Source of the DNA: Patescibacteria group bacterium
GTDB lineage: Bacteria > Patescibacteria > Microgenomatia > Daviesbacterales > UBA10151
DNA: 37,048 nt
Reading direction: 5' to 3'
Assembly: GCA_023487645.1 (NCBI GenBank)
Contig: JAMDBX010000006.1
Location: 37,871-74,918, forward strand
Below are positions 6,087-14,690 of the stretch, in pieces (position 1 is the stretch's first letter; each line of letters opens with the position of its first letter). The notes under the pieces are model-generated. The model had not been told where the DNA came from and searched no databases. It saw only the letters and a program-made list of their open reading frames with translations. A program made the translations under genes and the position numbers.

Positions 6087-6775
6087 AAATTATCGTCCTC
6101 ACTCTTTTTCCGGAACTCTTTCAATCTTTTATTTCCACATCAATCATCGGGAGGGCTGTAAAAAAAGGACTGATAGAATTCCAAATAGTTAATATCCGGG
6201 ACTTTGGGGAAGGTAGACATAAGGTAGTCGACGACCGGCCTTTCGGTGGTGGCCCGGGCATGATATTAAAAGCCGACATTTTAGCCAAAGCTTTAAAATC
6301 AGTCCTCCCTTCAAAACCCACAACCTGCAACCTAAAAACTATTCTTATGTCAGCTTCAGGTAAAACTTTTAAGCAATCTATGGCCCTGGAATTTTCCAAA
6401 ATAAAAGAATTAATCATTGTTTGCGGACACTATGAAGGGGTAGACCAACGCTTTGTTGATAGATATATTGACGAAGAAATTTCTATTGGTGATTATGTCC
6501 TCACCGGAGGAGAGATCCCATCTATGGTTATTATAGACGCCATGGTCAGGCTCCTTCCGGGGGTATTAAAAAAAGAAGAGGCAGTAGTGGATGAAAGTTT
6601 TTCCCAAAATTTATTAGAGTATCCCCAATATACCCGGCCGGAAGAATTTGAAGGGATGAAAGTTCCGGAGGTTTTATTATCCGGAAACCATCAGGAAATC
6701 AAAAAATGGAGAGATAAAAAATCCCTGGAAAAAACCCGCCAGCTAAGGCCGGATCTTCTGGAAGAAAAAACTTAG
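6083..6775 (+). CDS. trmD: tRNA (guanine-N1)-methyltransferase TrmD
   Basis: TrmD methylates G37 next to the anticodon, preventing +1 frameshifting. The 230-residue protein starts at a GTG that overlaps the khpA stop (GTGA). The N-terminus MKIIVLTLFPELF and RPFGGGPGM are family motifs. The SPOUT knot is visible as CGHYEGVDQRFVDRYIDEEISIGDYVLTGGE (about residues 114-144), followed by VRLLPGVL. The C-terminal LLSGNHQEIKKWR and QTRPDLL-like end (TRQLRPDLL) are typical. A Cys- and Lys-rich stretch near residue 75-80 (KPTTCNLKT) is slightly unusual. The stop is one base from the stop of the convergent pilO gene, leaving no room for a terminator. Confidence 0.96.
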   Translation: MKIIVLTLFPELFQSFISTSIIGRAVKKGLIEFQIVNIRDFGEGRHKVVDDRPFGGGPGMILKADILAKALKSVLPSKPTTCNLKTILMSASGKTFKQSMALEFSKIKELIIVCGHYEGVDQRFVDRYIDEEISIGDYVLTGGEIPSMVIIDAMVRLLPGVLKKEEAVVDESFSQNLLEYPQYTRPEEFEGMKVPEVLLSGNHQEIKKWRDKKSLEKTRQLRPDLLEEKT

Positions 6776-6776
6776 C

Positions 6777-7487
6777 TCATTCAAAAGGATCGATTTTACC
6801 CAGGGGAACTGCTGATGAAGTGGCCGGGACCAAGGATAAAGCCATTTGATTGGCTCGGTCAACCGCCGCAGCTAAATCTTGGAGTAATTGCTTGTCCTTA
6901 TCCGTAAGTTTTGGTACCGGTTGGTCTATATTTCCTAATTGGGAAGGTGTATTTTCATAATAAACAGACAGGGGCAATTCCACATCAACTATTCCACCCG
7001 GACGGAAAGTTGTGTTAATAGATTCTACCTGAAAAACCTGGGAGGAATTTTGCAGATCAATTAAAAGGTTTCTGACGGAAGCCAAAGGTCCGGAAACAGT
7101 GACACCGATCCGAAAATTACCTCTTCCTGATGTTTGTCGGGAAAGGGAATAATCCGTATTTTGAACACTTAACCCTTCTTTTATTATTAAGTTATGTAGC
7201 ACATCTACGGTCGTAAGCACATCCTGGTCAGTTGGTAAAACCGTCAAAGCAATTTGCAGCTTTTGCTGGGTATCAGCCGGGTCAACACTTTCCAAATCCT
7301 TAGCCTTTGACTCCAATACCCCTGTCCTTGTCCTTAAATCACCAATTTCTTTTTGAACCTTAAAATAACTCATAAATTGAGGAATAACTACTAGGATGAT
7401 AACAGTAATAGAACAAAACCCCACGACAACAGGTAAGATAATAAATTTGTATCTGAAATAAAATTCCTTTAATTTTGCTTCGTTCAT
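6777..7487 (-). CDS. pilO: Type IV pilus inner-membrane protein PilO
   Basis: PilO pairs with PilN to form the periplasmic part of the alignment complex between cytoplasmic PilM and the outer parts of the machine. In this 236-residue protein a short cytoplasmic N-terminus is followed by one membrane helix (about residues 14-37), then a coiled coil (VQKEIGDLRTRTGVLESKAKDLESV) and a ferredoxin-like periplasmic domain ending near residue 190. The remaining ~45 residues are a Pro/Ala-rich tail. The ATG overlaps the pilN stop by 4 nt. The assignment rests on topology and on the pilM-pilN-pilO order rather than sharp motifs. It is the last gene of the pilus locus. Confidence 0.82.
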   Translation of the reverse strand: MNEAKLKEFYFRYKFIILPVVVGFCSITVIILVVIPQFMSYFKVQKEIGDLRTRTGVLESKAKDLESVDPADTQQKLQIALTVLPTDQDVLTTVDVLHNLIIKEGLSVQNTDYSLSRQTSGRGNFRIGVTVSGPLASVRNLLIDLQNSSQVFQVESINTTFRPGGIVDVELPLSVYYENTPSQLGNIDQPVPKLTDKDKQLLQDLAAAVDRANQMALSLVPATSSAVPLGKIDPFE

Positions 7488-8050
7488 TTTGCTGTCAATT
7501 TTAAATCGAGCCGATAAAGGTTATTGGCGCCCAGAGACAACCCGTTTAACTCTACTTTTGAAATTAAATCAGAATTTTTCTCTTTCTCTCCTAAGCTGGA
7601 AATGAAGGTATCAATTGATATCAGTGAAGGGCTGGCAATTGTCAAAGTTACATTTCCTCCTGCATCTATAGACATTTCCGAGATTTGGACATCCACCGGA
7701 GCAAGGTAGACTAGCAGGTTAAAAATCGCCTTCCTTTTAGCATCACCACCAATGAGGCTTTCAATAGAACTTAAACGTGTTTTTAAGGCTACAACTTGTT
7801 CCTCACGGCTTCTAAAACTATTAACTTGTCCTTCTGCTTGTGTCAAGTCCGTTTCGGCAGCTTTTAATTGAGGGGTTTGGGAAAGACGCAAGGTTAAGGT
7901 AGCAGAAGTAAAAAACACTAAAGACACTAAGGCAACGATGCTTATTTTATTAATAATGGCTAACTTTGAGCTTTGTTTCCTTTGTAAAATTACCTCTTGA
8001 GGTAATAAATTGACTCGGATCTTGGTAGAAGATATTTCTTGCTTATCCAT
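7484..8050 (-). CDS. pilN: Type IV pilus inner-membrane protein PilN
   Basis: A 188-residue protein with the PilN layout. Near the N-terminus is the conserved IRVNLLPQEV (about residues 11-20), the short cytoplasmic peptide that in this family docks into PilM. One membrane helix follows (about residues 30-52), then a coiled-coil segment and a small periplasmic domain. It overlaps pilM by 1 nt and pilO by 4 nt, so the three are translated together. There is no PilP or PilQ gene in the window, as expected if the cell has no conventional outer membrane. Confidence 0.9.
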   Translation of the reverse strand: MDKQEISSTKIRVNLLPQEVILQRKQSSKLAIINKISIVALVSLVFFTSATLTLRLSQTPQLKAAETDLTQAEGQVNSFRSREEQVVALKTRLSSIESLIGGDAKRKAIFNLLVYLAPVDVQISEMSIDAGGNVTLTIASPSLISIDTFISSLGEKEKNSDLISKVELNGLSLGANNLYRLDLKLTAK

Positions 8051-9081
8051 TACTCATCCCTTAAAGCCAAACCCACGGCCACAGTATATTGCGGAGCATC
8101 AGCCGCCAGCTTTGACCCCAATGAAGGGTCCTTCTCTATAAAATACCATGGATCGGCTTCCTGGATCTCTAACCCTAAACTGTTGGCAAAATAAATTACC
8201 AACCCAGGTAATTTAGCGCCTCCTCCGGTTAAAACGGCACGTTTGATAGGGTTTTGGGGATTTTTAGTTTGAAAGGCTTGAATTACACGTTTAGCTTCGG
8301 AAGTAATGACGTCCATCAATGGTTTAAGTGCTTGGAAAATTTTTCCTCCCAACTGGTCTTCCATCAACCCGTAAACCTTTTTATACTCCTCAGCTTGGGG
8401 AGAATCAAAATTTAAATACTGGGAAATTACCCGCGTTAAAGCTACGCCCCCTGTACCGATGGAACGCGTAAGTAAAATAATCCCTTTAGAAACCACTGCA
8501 AAATCGGTAGAGCCGGCTCCCAACTGGACAATTAATGTGGTTGGGGCAAATGGGTTACTGCCGACCAATGCCCGGGTTACTGCAATCAAGTCAGTTTCCA
8601 AAGCCAAAGGTTTAAGCTTAGCTAACTCCAAAACATGAAGGTATTTCTTAACAGTATTTTTAGGCGAGGCAACTACAAACACTATGGTGTTATTTTTTTC
8701 CTTGGAACGGCCAATAACTTGCCAATACAAATTTACTTGATCAGTCGGCAAGGGGACAAACTCTTCTGCTGAATAGCGAATTGATGAAGCAAGTTCATCG
8801 TCGGATAAAAACGGCAAATCACTAATAACCCGGGTAAAAATTCTTGATTCAGGCAGCGAGATAACCACAGAAGAATTGGGAATTTTGGCTGAGGTAACCA
8901 AGGATTTAATGGCTTTAGCTTCTGCCTCTAAATCCGCCTCTGCATCGGAAACAATCCCCGGCGAGGGTGAAGGAATCGAACCAAAGGAAATAAGTTTGGG
9001 TTGTTTTCCTTTATGGGCTAAAACAACGACCTTAATTGAGGATGAACCTATATCTAATCCTGTAATAAATTCGGCAGCCAT
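8050..9081 (-). CDS. pilM: Type IV pilus assembly ATPase-like protein PilM
   Basis: PilM is a cytoplasmic actin-fold protein that binds ATP and the PilN tail. The 343-residue protein opens with EFITGLDIGSSSIKVVVL, the phosphate-1 motif of the actin/FtsA fold, and has ALETDLIAVTRAL, IVQLGAGSTDFAVV (phosphate-2) and AVLTGGGAKLPGL (adenosine motif), all typical of PilM. The length is normal. It lies about 60 nt below the large adhesin-like gene and is coupled by one base to pilN. I see no convincing promoter in that gap, so it is probably read from upstream. Confidence 0.94.
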   Translation of the reverse strand: MAAEFITGLDIGSSSIKVVVLAHKGKQPKLISFGSIPSPSPGIVSDAEADLEAEAKAIKSLVTSAKIPNSSVVISLPESRIFTRVISDLPFLSDDELASSIRYSAEEFVPLPTDQVNLYWQVIGRSKEKNNTIVFVVASPKNTVKKYLHVLELAKLKPLALETDLIAVTRALVGSNPFAPTTLIVQLGAGSTDFAVVSKGIILLTRSIGTGGVALTRVISQYLNFDSPQAEEYKKVYGLMEDQLGGKIFQALKPLMDVITSEAKRVIQAFQTKNPQNPIKRAVLTGGGAKLPGLVIYFANSLGLEIQEADPWYFIEKDPSLGSKLAADAPQYTVAVGLALRDE

Positions 9082-9139
9082 AATTTAGGGTCCAGTTAAA
9101 TTGTAAAACAACTCCATGCTACATGCTATACCCGAAACC

Positions 9140-10933
9140 TTATTTTAATTGATAGGTACCGGGAACAATAGAAAACGAACCGGAAGGGCCAGCAGAAAAA
9201 AATAAACCTGCCAATCCGGTTTCATAATCTATCTTAACTGAGTTTATCAGCCTAATCCTCCAGGCAGTCAACTCCGTAAAAGAGTTGGAATTTTGGACGT
9301 TAATCTCTCCTTTACCTGCATACATAACTCCGGTATTTCCGGAGTTGTTTACCGAAATTGCCGGGATACCCGAGGTTCGCGAGTCATAAGTGGATAAAAG
9401 CATAAAAACACTGCCGTTAGTGCCAGATCCCAATAATTTATTTCCATTACCCATTGTTGTTGTCCCATCAACAACAATGATTCCCGATGAGGCACCATAA
9501 CTGGAATCCAACTTTAAAGTATTACTATTGGTTAAGTTAAGGTCTCCCGTGATCCAGAGGGGTGATTTAAGGGTCACTATCCCACAGTTTCCAAAAGATA
9601 CATCCCCAATAACCTTTCCAGGCCCAAGTGTTGACACACAACTGGAAATACCTGCTGAAGAAATTATACCCTCTTGCTGGGCTTGGTTTTGCCAACTGGT
9701 TATATTAGCATCAGAAATTGGCATTACTTTTGGCGGGGGATCGGGAGAACCGGGGTAGGAATGACCATTAACCGTAGAGGAACTGATACTTTGATAATAA
9801 GCATCCTTTTGAATAGTCAAACCGCTAATAGTGTTCGCATGGACATTACCAGTTACAATAAAACCTATATTACCTACAATAGATGTAGGTGATCCTCCGA
9901 TATAAGTTTTAAAACTTAAATCCCCATTGACACTGTTCCAAACCGGATTTCCTGCATTCCAGTTACTAGACCAGGCAGGATTACCCCGAGTATAACTTTG
10001 AAGAGTATCGTTTTGCCAGGCCCAATAATTGTTTGAATCAAAAGAGGTATCAAGCATAATCCAATAGGGGGTATCGGCTGCTAAGTTAGGGATTGCGGAA
10101 AAGGCGACATCTACCCAGCCATAATCAGAAGTAACCAAACTGGCCGGCAAGGTTCCCGTCGCCAAAACCTGGGTTTTATTGGGAGTGCCGGACTGGTCGG
10201 CTAAAATCCGCAGGATAATATCCTGGGGATTACCAAACTTCTTGATTTTCAAGGAGACCTTATTCAAAGCTGAAGTCGTTGTTAGGCGAAAACTTTGGGC
10301 CACATCAAGTACGTTTTGTCCGGCCACGTTTGTCCCAAAAATAAAATCACTACAGCTAAGGTCAGCGCAGTCTGTTTGTTGGTCAGGCGTTGGCTGCACA
10401 CCTCCGGCTACCCACGCGTCTCCATCTATTTCATTACTATTGCCACCACTAATATTCCCATTGGAGTAGATCGAACCTTTTATATCGTTACTATTGCCCA
10501 TAATCAAGCCGCCCTCGCCAACTTGGACTCCATAATTAAAGGAAGCACCTACCCCTTTGGAAACACTAATTTTAACAGTCCTTGAGGCTTTAGCTTTAGC
10601 CTTAGAAGGGATATATCCGGTAGCTTCAATAAACTTAGTACTGCTGTTTGGAGTCGTGACCTTCACCGAAAAAGTTCCCGGCCCGAGTGCTGTTTCCGTC
10701 TCTCCGATATAGCTTCCACCTGTAGCGTTTAAAGAGGCCACTGCCTTGTCCACACCGGCTTCAGCTAAATTTAATGCCTGAATAGTTTCTAAACTATAAT
10801 TTGTATTCTGAAAAAATAGTTGCGAACCACTGATTACCACTAAAGTATTAAGTAATACTATACCTACAACTACCAGGGCTAAAATTACCATCTGGCCCCG
10901 TTGATTTTTTAATAAACTCTCCGGTCTTTTCAT
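9140..10933 (-). CDS. Large PilX-like minor pilin with an embedded beta-sandwich domain, putative tip adhesin
   Basis: A 597-residue protein. The N-terminus (QRGQMVILALVVVGIVLLNTL, then LAEAGVDKAVASL) is the PilX/GspK-type membrane anchor that naturally lacks Glu5. Residues ~130-180 have repeated Asn/Gly-rich strands (MGNSNDIKGSIYSNGNISGG), which reappear in residues ~440-590 (GNGNKLLGSGTNG, ISVNNSGNTGVMYAGKGEI) and suggest a beta-helix. Between them, residues ~195-345 look like a separate beta-sandwich with many Trp and Tyr (VAQSFRLTTTSALNKVSLKI through ADTPYWIMLDTSFDSNNYW), resembling carbohydrate-binding or choice-of-anchor modules. It overlaps the previous gene by 4 nt, so it is part of the pilin operon. 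A role as surface adhesin on the pilus tip is inference from size, domains and context. Confidence 0.8.
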   Translation of the reverse strand: MKRPESLLKNQRGQMVILALVVVGIVLLNTLVVISGSQLFFQNTNYSLETIQALNLAEAGVDKAVASLNATGGSYIGETETALGPGTFSVKVTTPNSSTKFIEATGYIPSKAKAKASRTVKISVSKGVGASFNYGVQVGEGGLIMGNSNDIKGSIYSNGNISGGNSNEIDGDAWVAGGVQPTPDQQTDCADLSCSDFIFGTNVAGQNVLDVAQSFRLTTTSALNKVSLKIKKFGNPQDIILRILADQSGTPNKTQVLATGTLPASLVTSDYGWVDVAFSAIPNLAADTPYWIMLDTSFDSNNYWAWQNDTLQSYTRGNPAWSSNWNAGNPVWNSVNGDLSFKTYIGGSPTSIVGNIGFIVTGNVHANTISGLTIQKDAYYQSISSSTVNGHSYPGSPDPPPKVMPISDANITSWQNQAQQEGIISSAGISSCVSTLGPGKVIGDVSFGNCGIVTLKSPLWITGDLNLTNSNTLKLDSSYGASSGIIVVDGTTTMGNGNKLLGSGTNGSVFMLLSTYDSRTSGIPAISVNNSGNTGVMYAGKGEINVQNSNSFTELTAWRIRLINSVKIDYETGLAGLFFSAGPSGSFSIVPGTYQLK

Positions 10934-11517
10934 CTGGTCATATTCCTTAATGTCGTTATACTAGTGGCCGTACGTTGGGAAGTAATTTTTCCTGTCCCTG
11001 AAAGCAAGGTTAAATCAGTCTTTACCGAAACTGCCCCGCTGGGGACAATAGGATTACCATTTTGGTCAACATAAGCAAATTGGACTGTTTGCAGAAGCGT
11101 TGTCAGTACTTTATTTATCGCCGGGCGGGTACTTTGGGCATTAGGAAAAATTTGCATCCGCAAAATATTTGGATAGGTAGAATCTGCGGCTACCACGGCA
11201 TAATCGTAAACATTGGTGAGTGGGTCTCCCGACGGATCGATAGCCGGCATCTGAACCACCAAAGCAGAACTCCCGCTAACATAAACAGGAGAGGTTGTAG
11301 GGTAACCGGTAGCAACTTGGGCAGCCTGCCGAATAATATCATTAATCTGCCCCATAGCATCATTAAGGCTTACACCTTCACTGACCAAGGCATTTTGTTT
11401 ATAAAAAACACCACTGTGGTTTGTCAAAATGACTAACAATAGGGCTCCTACAATTAAGGCCAGAGAGGAAGCGATGAGGATTTCTAAAAGTGTCATTCCT
11501 TTCATATGTTTATTCAT
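10930..11517 (-). CDS. PilW-like minor prepilin
   Basis: A 195-residue prepilin. The leader is short and basic (MNKHMKG) and the cleavage motif is G|MTLLEI, with Glu at mature position 5 and a 20-residue hydrophobic helix after it. The body is beta-rich and of the PilW class by size and by its place between PilV-like and PilX-like genes. PilD should cleave after the Gly and methylate the new N-terminus. Both gene junctions are 4-nt ATGA overlaps, so it is made in step with its neighbours. The set is probably the initiation and tip complex of the pilus. Confidence 0.82.
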   Translation of the reverse strand: MNKHMKGMTLLEILIASSLALIVGALLLVILTNHSGVFYKQNALVSEGVSLNDAMGQINDIIRQAAQVATGYPTTSPVYVSGSSALVVQMPAIDPSGDPLTNVYDYAVVAADSTYPNILRMQIFPNAQSTRPAINKVLTTLLQTVQFAYVDQNGNPIVPSGAVSVKTDLTLLSGTGKITSQRTATSITTLRNMTR

Positions 11518-11975
11518 TGTCCCACCCCTCCTTGACCGACTAAGGTTGTTAAATTGACTGTTTTATTATTTCCGGCCTCATTCCAGTTGATAGTCACACT
11601 TACCTGTTTGGCTTTCTCACCATTCTGGCAAATTTCGGCAGGGCAACCTTGGACATCATAAAATGCTGAGGCACCGGAAAGTGCACCCAAACTGGCATCA
11701 GAAAAAACAGTAGTACCATTGGCCAGTAAAGGATAAGTTTGTCTTCTTAAATAATCTAGTTGACGCTCGGCCACATCTTTGGCTATTGAAGCATGTTTAC
11801 TGGAAGCAATCGAGGAGATGGATAACGGCATACTACTAACTATCATAGATAAAAACGAAACGGCAACTATAATCACCACAATTTCGATTAAAGAAACTCC
11901 AGCCTGGAAAGAATAACCTTTTCGGCACCGGCTCCCATACATGTAGAGTGATTTCTTAAGCTTAACGATTTTCAT
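11514..11975 (-). CDS. PilV-like minor prepilin
   Basis: A 153-residue prepilin with an unusually long leader (about 26 residues, basic, MKIVKLKKSLYMYGSRCRKGYSFQAG cut after the final Gly in two parts: MKIVKLKKSLYMYG and SRCRKGYSFQAG). The mature start is VSLIEIVVIIVAV, with Glu5 present. The C-terminal part has two Cys (CPAEIC) likely to form a disulfide. It stops inside the start of the next gene (ATGA overlap). The long leader may mean that a later start is used, but no better ATG lies closer to the motif than the Met at residue 12. Confidence 0.78.
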   Translation of the reverse strand: MKIVKLKKSLYMYGSRCRKGYSFQAGVSLIEIVVIIVAVSFLSMIVSSMPLSISSIASSKHASIAKDVAERQLDYLRRQTYPLLANGTTVFSDASLGALSGASAFYDVQGCPAEICQNGEKAKQVSVTINWNEAGNNKTVNLTTLVGQGGVGQ

Positions 11976-11988
11976 AACCTAAATATCA

Positions 11989-12897
11989 TCACTTTTTGAT
12001 ATAGCTGGCGGAAAAAAGGGTGTAGTCAAAATAGTGGGGCATGACATATTTCTGGCGGAAAACTTCAATCTCTCTTTGGATATTATTCACCGTACCTACC
12101 GAGCGGTAAATATTTACCTGGTTAGGTAATGAACCCCCGACCGGTTCCACCGCCACTGGATGGCTGATATTACTATAGAGCATCCGAACCCGAACTAAAA
12201 TTGGGTATGACCCACCGGAGCTACGATAACCGGAGATACCTACTTTACAATAAAAGCTGTCACTGCTGCTGCCGTCATTGACCAAGACTGGGTAACCTGG
12301 GATATTTGGAGTACAAGGCGTAAAACGGTTTGAGCTTGCACCTGAAGTGCGTGTACTACTGCTATCATAAAACTGGGTGGATGCTTCAATATCTGGTGGT
12401 GATTTTGACGCATCGTAATAAAAAACCCGCACCTCCACCGCCGGCTGATCATCCAAGGCACTACCGGTATAACTTTGGGGAATACCGAAATAGAGATTAA
12501 AAGAGCTTTGGGTATAAGAGGCATCTGGTATACCGTTATTGTCGGCATCCAGTGAGGGATCAGCCAACCAAAATTCGGCGAAATTAGCCTTGCCGATCTT
12601 GGGGTATTCCAAGGCGGTATTTGCCACCGGGATAGGATAGATATTAACCGATGCAGTAGCCTGGTTACTAAATGAAGTTAATGAAAGCGAGGAGCTCTCG
12701 GTGGCAAAACCCTGTTTTAAAGCCTCTTCAATACCAGCCTCGGCAGCCGAGAAAGCCCGGGTTGAATCTTCAATTTTGGTCGAAGTCGAGATATCATTTA
12801 AGCTACGGCCAATGACGGATAAAGCGACAGCCAGTGCCACCAGCACTACCAGCAATAAAATAATCACTACCTGGCCGTTTTGGCTTTTATCTTTCAT
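11989..12897 (-). CDS. PilX-like minor pilin
   Basis: A 302-residue protein with the PilX/GspK-type N-terminus NGQVVIILLLVVLVALAVALSVIGRS, without Glu5 as is normal for that class, followed by FSAAEAGIEEALKQ, the helix that marks PilX family members. The body is beta-rich with Ser and Tyr. It lies one base after the upstream prepilin gene. GspK/PilX-type proteins lack Glu5 because they sit at the very tip and have no subunit above them; this one and the 597-residue protein may be alternatives or partners there. Confidence 0.8.
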   Translation of the reverse strand: MKDKSQNGQVVIILLLVVLVALAVALSVIGRSLNDISTSTKIEDSTRAFSAAEAGIEEALKQGFATESSSLSLTSFSNQATASVNIYPIPVANTALEYPKIGKANFAEFWLADPSLDADNNGIPDASYTQSSFNLYFGIPQSYTGSALDDQPAVEVRVFYYDASKSPPDIEASTQFYDSSSTRTSGASSNRFTPCTPNIPGYPVLVNDGSSSDSFYCKVGISGYRSSGGSYPILVRVRMLYSNISHPVAVEPVGGSLPNQVNIYRSVGTVNNIQREIEVFRQKYVMPHYFDYTLFSASYIKK

Positions 12898-12898
12898 T

Positions 12899-13552
12899 TT
12901 ATCTTGTACCCCTTACCTGAATGGTTGTCGAAAATAATATCCCTTCAGGCGGAACACTATTTTCATAAGTCTGCCCGGCAAAAATTCCCTGGAAAACCCG
13001 GAAAGTAATGGTTACATTATCATTATATCCAGCTTGGGAATTTAATTTAAAGATAGGGGTGCCGCTGTCGCTGGCGATAGAAACTCCGGTCACCGGATCG
13101 GTATCCGTGACGTTAAATGTCAGCGGCTGTAAAGCTCTCGTGCAGTACTCCAAAGGTTGGATACTCACAGGATAGTCAGTCATTGAAAAAGTGTCTCCGG
13201 CAATATAACCATTTTTGGTGGAAGTAGCAGGTTTAAACCTAAAACGGCTGTAAATACCACTATTATAAACGACTATGGTATCGTCAATCCCTCCTGAGGT
13301 GTTGCTATCACCTACACAAATTACTCTTTCTGCCTGACGGATATTATTGGCTAAATTATCCAAGGCAACCTGGCCGGTTTGTTTAACCTGACTGAGTAGT
13401 TTAACTTTATTTTCCCCACGCAGAGTTTGTATTAAAATATCGGTAAAAATCAGACCCAAAACACCCATAATACTAACTACAACTACCAGCTCGGTTAAAG
13501 TAAAACCTTTTTGGTGAAATATTTTCATTACTTTTTGCATCACTTTATCCAT
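12899..13552 (-). CDS. PilW-like minor prepilin
   Basis: A 217-residue prepilin. The cleavage motif is KG|FTLTELVVVVSIMGVLGL, with Glu5. The stretch after the helix (LLSQVKQTGQVALDNLANNIRQAERVICVG) is typical of PilW-like proteins. Three possible starts lie close together (MDKV, MQKV, MKIF); the first, at 13552, is used here, and the shortest (MKIFHQKG) would give the most usual leader length. Gaps to both neighbours are under 10 nt. Confidence 0.82.
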   Translation of the reverse strand: MDKVMQKVMKIFHQKGFTLTELVVVVSIMGVLGLIFTDILIQTLRGENKVKLLSQVKQTGQVALDNLANNIRQAERVICVGDSNTSGGIDDTIVVYNSGIYSRFRFKPATSTKNGYIAGDTFSMTDYPVSIQPLEYCTRALQPLTFNVTDTDPVTGVSIASDSGTPIFKLNSQAGYNDNVTITFRVFQGIFAGQTYENSVPPEGILFSTTIQVRGTR

Positions 13553-13559
13553 AATAATA

Positions 13560-14141
13560 TTAATGTTGCGTCAGAATTGTTTGTAAATTCGATTCATGAG
13601 GCCCGGAGGCATCGCTCCAGGTTACTTTCACGATAATCGTTTTTTCGGTTTTGTATAATTCGGTTCCAAATGAATCCTTTGAATTGCTATCCTCAAAAAT
13701 AATCTGCCGGGTCAAGCCGTTTCCCAAATCCTCACCTTTTCCGGAAGTATCCTGGGTAATTCTTAATGGAGAGTTGGGGTCAAATTTAAAATAACACGGG
13801 TTTGGAGGAGTGGGACCGCAGGAAGATTGGGATTCCATATAAATATTCCACAAGTCGGAAAATTTTGTTGTGACGAGGGAACTTACTCCACTGGTGTAAT
13901 TAAAATCTACCGAATTATCCATGTCACGGTCTCGGATCGATGTAATCTTGTCTAAGGCATCCTGGGCAAGCTTAGTAGCCTGAGCCTGATTCTGGGCATA
14001 CTGGGCATTTTTCAACCCCTCCAAAACCGTCATAATTAAGGCAGTGATAATCATGGCCGAAACTACCAAGGCCACCAACACCTCAATCAAACTTTGGCCG
14101 GTTTCTTTTTTAAACGGCCTTAAGCTAACTGGAAGAAACAT
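13560..14141 (-). CDS. PilV-like minor prepilin
   Basis: A 193-residue prepilin with the motif TG|QSLIEVLVALVVSAMIITAL, Glu5 present, and mature residue 1 Gln, as often in PilV-like proteins. The following helix (NAQYAQNQAQATKLAQDALDKITSIRDRD) fits. It has two Cys in a Pro-rich loop (SSCGPTPPNPCYF), a probable disulfide. Its start overlaps the end of the FimT-like gene by 17 nt. Confidence 0.82.
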   Translation of the reverse strand: MFLPVSLRPFKKETGQSLIEVLVALVVSAMIITALIMTVLEGLKNAQYAQNQAQATKLAQDALDKITSIRDRDMDNSVDFNYTSGVSSLVTTKFSDLWNIYMESQSSCGPTPPNPCYFKFDPNSPLRITQDTSGKGEDLGNGLTRQIIFEDSNSKDSFGTELYKTEKTIIVKVTWSDASGPHESNLQTILTQH

Positions 14142-14646
14142 AAATAGCCCCTCCTTTTTCCACTATCAACTTAATAGTATTGCTTATGCCTGTAATTTTT
14201 AAAGTAATCGTCATTATCGAATTTGGACTCACGATGCAGCTGCCGATGTTTCCGAAATTCACCATCCCGGAAATATTACTAAAATGTATTTGTAGGTTGT
14301 TAACAGGGCTAACCGGGCAAGAGTCAATATAAATAGTACCAATGGTTACATTTGCCGGGAAACCAATTTGTGGCGTAGTCACAAGGGGAGAACAAGTTGG
14401 CTTAAGATAATAATAATTATTATTTTTAAACTCTAAATACCAGTCGCTGGCTTTGGTACTATCCGGGCAAAGGACTCCGGAAATGGCATTATTTTGGACC
14501 TCCCTCAGGTCAGATTGTAGCTGGCTTGCCCCTTGCTGCAACCCTTGGATTTTATTAAATTGAGTCAATTGAGGTAATACAAACACTAGTAAGCTGGCCA
14601 TAAGCGCCACTACCGCCAATATTTCCAGCAAGGTAAACCCACGCAT
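14125..14646 (-). CDS. GspH/FimT-like minor prepilin
   Basis: A 173-residue prepilin with a very short leader: MRG|FTLLEILAVVALMASLLVFVLP, Glu5 present. The segment LQQGASQLQSDLREVQNNAISG matches GspH/FimT proteins, which usually head minor-pilin gene sets; that fits its place as first of the FimT-PilV-PilW-PilX series. Three Cys occur in the body. The gap of about 45 nt to the upstream gene holds no convincing promoter. Confidence 0.8.
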   Translation of the reverse strand: MRGFTLLEILAVVALMASLLVFVLPQLTQFNKIQGLQQGASQLQSDLREVQNNAISGVLCPDSTKASDWYLEFKNNNYYYLKPTCSPLVTTPQIGFPANVTIGTIYIDSCPVSPVNNLQIHFSNISGMVNFGNIGSCIVSPNSIMTITLKITGISNTIKLIVEKGGAIYVSSS

Positions 14647-14690
14647 ACTTTAACCGTATCAGCTTTAAGTAAAATTTACAATTATTCCCC

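Noticed and set aside
6311..6345. Repeat-derived insertion in trmD (ACCTGCAACCTAAAAAC region)
   Set aside because: It loosely resembles a known CAACCTGCAACC-type repeat, but it is short, not clearly repeated, and the protein around it aligns without an obvious insertion.
12133..12149. GAACCCCCGACCGGTTC in the PilX-like gene as another REP
   Set aside because: The arms are only five bases with a seven-base gap and the motif differs from the others; it is compatible with ordinary coding sequence.
13560..14141. 17-nt overlap of the PilV-like and FimT-like genes as a frameshift
   Set aside because: Both proteins are complete with proper leaders; the overlap only involves the non-conserved end of the FimT-like protein and the leader of the other.
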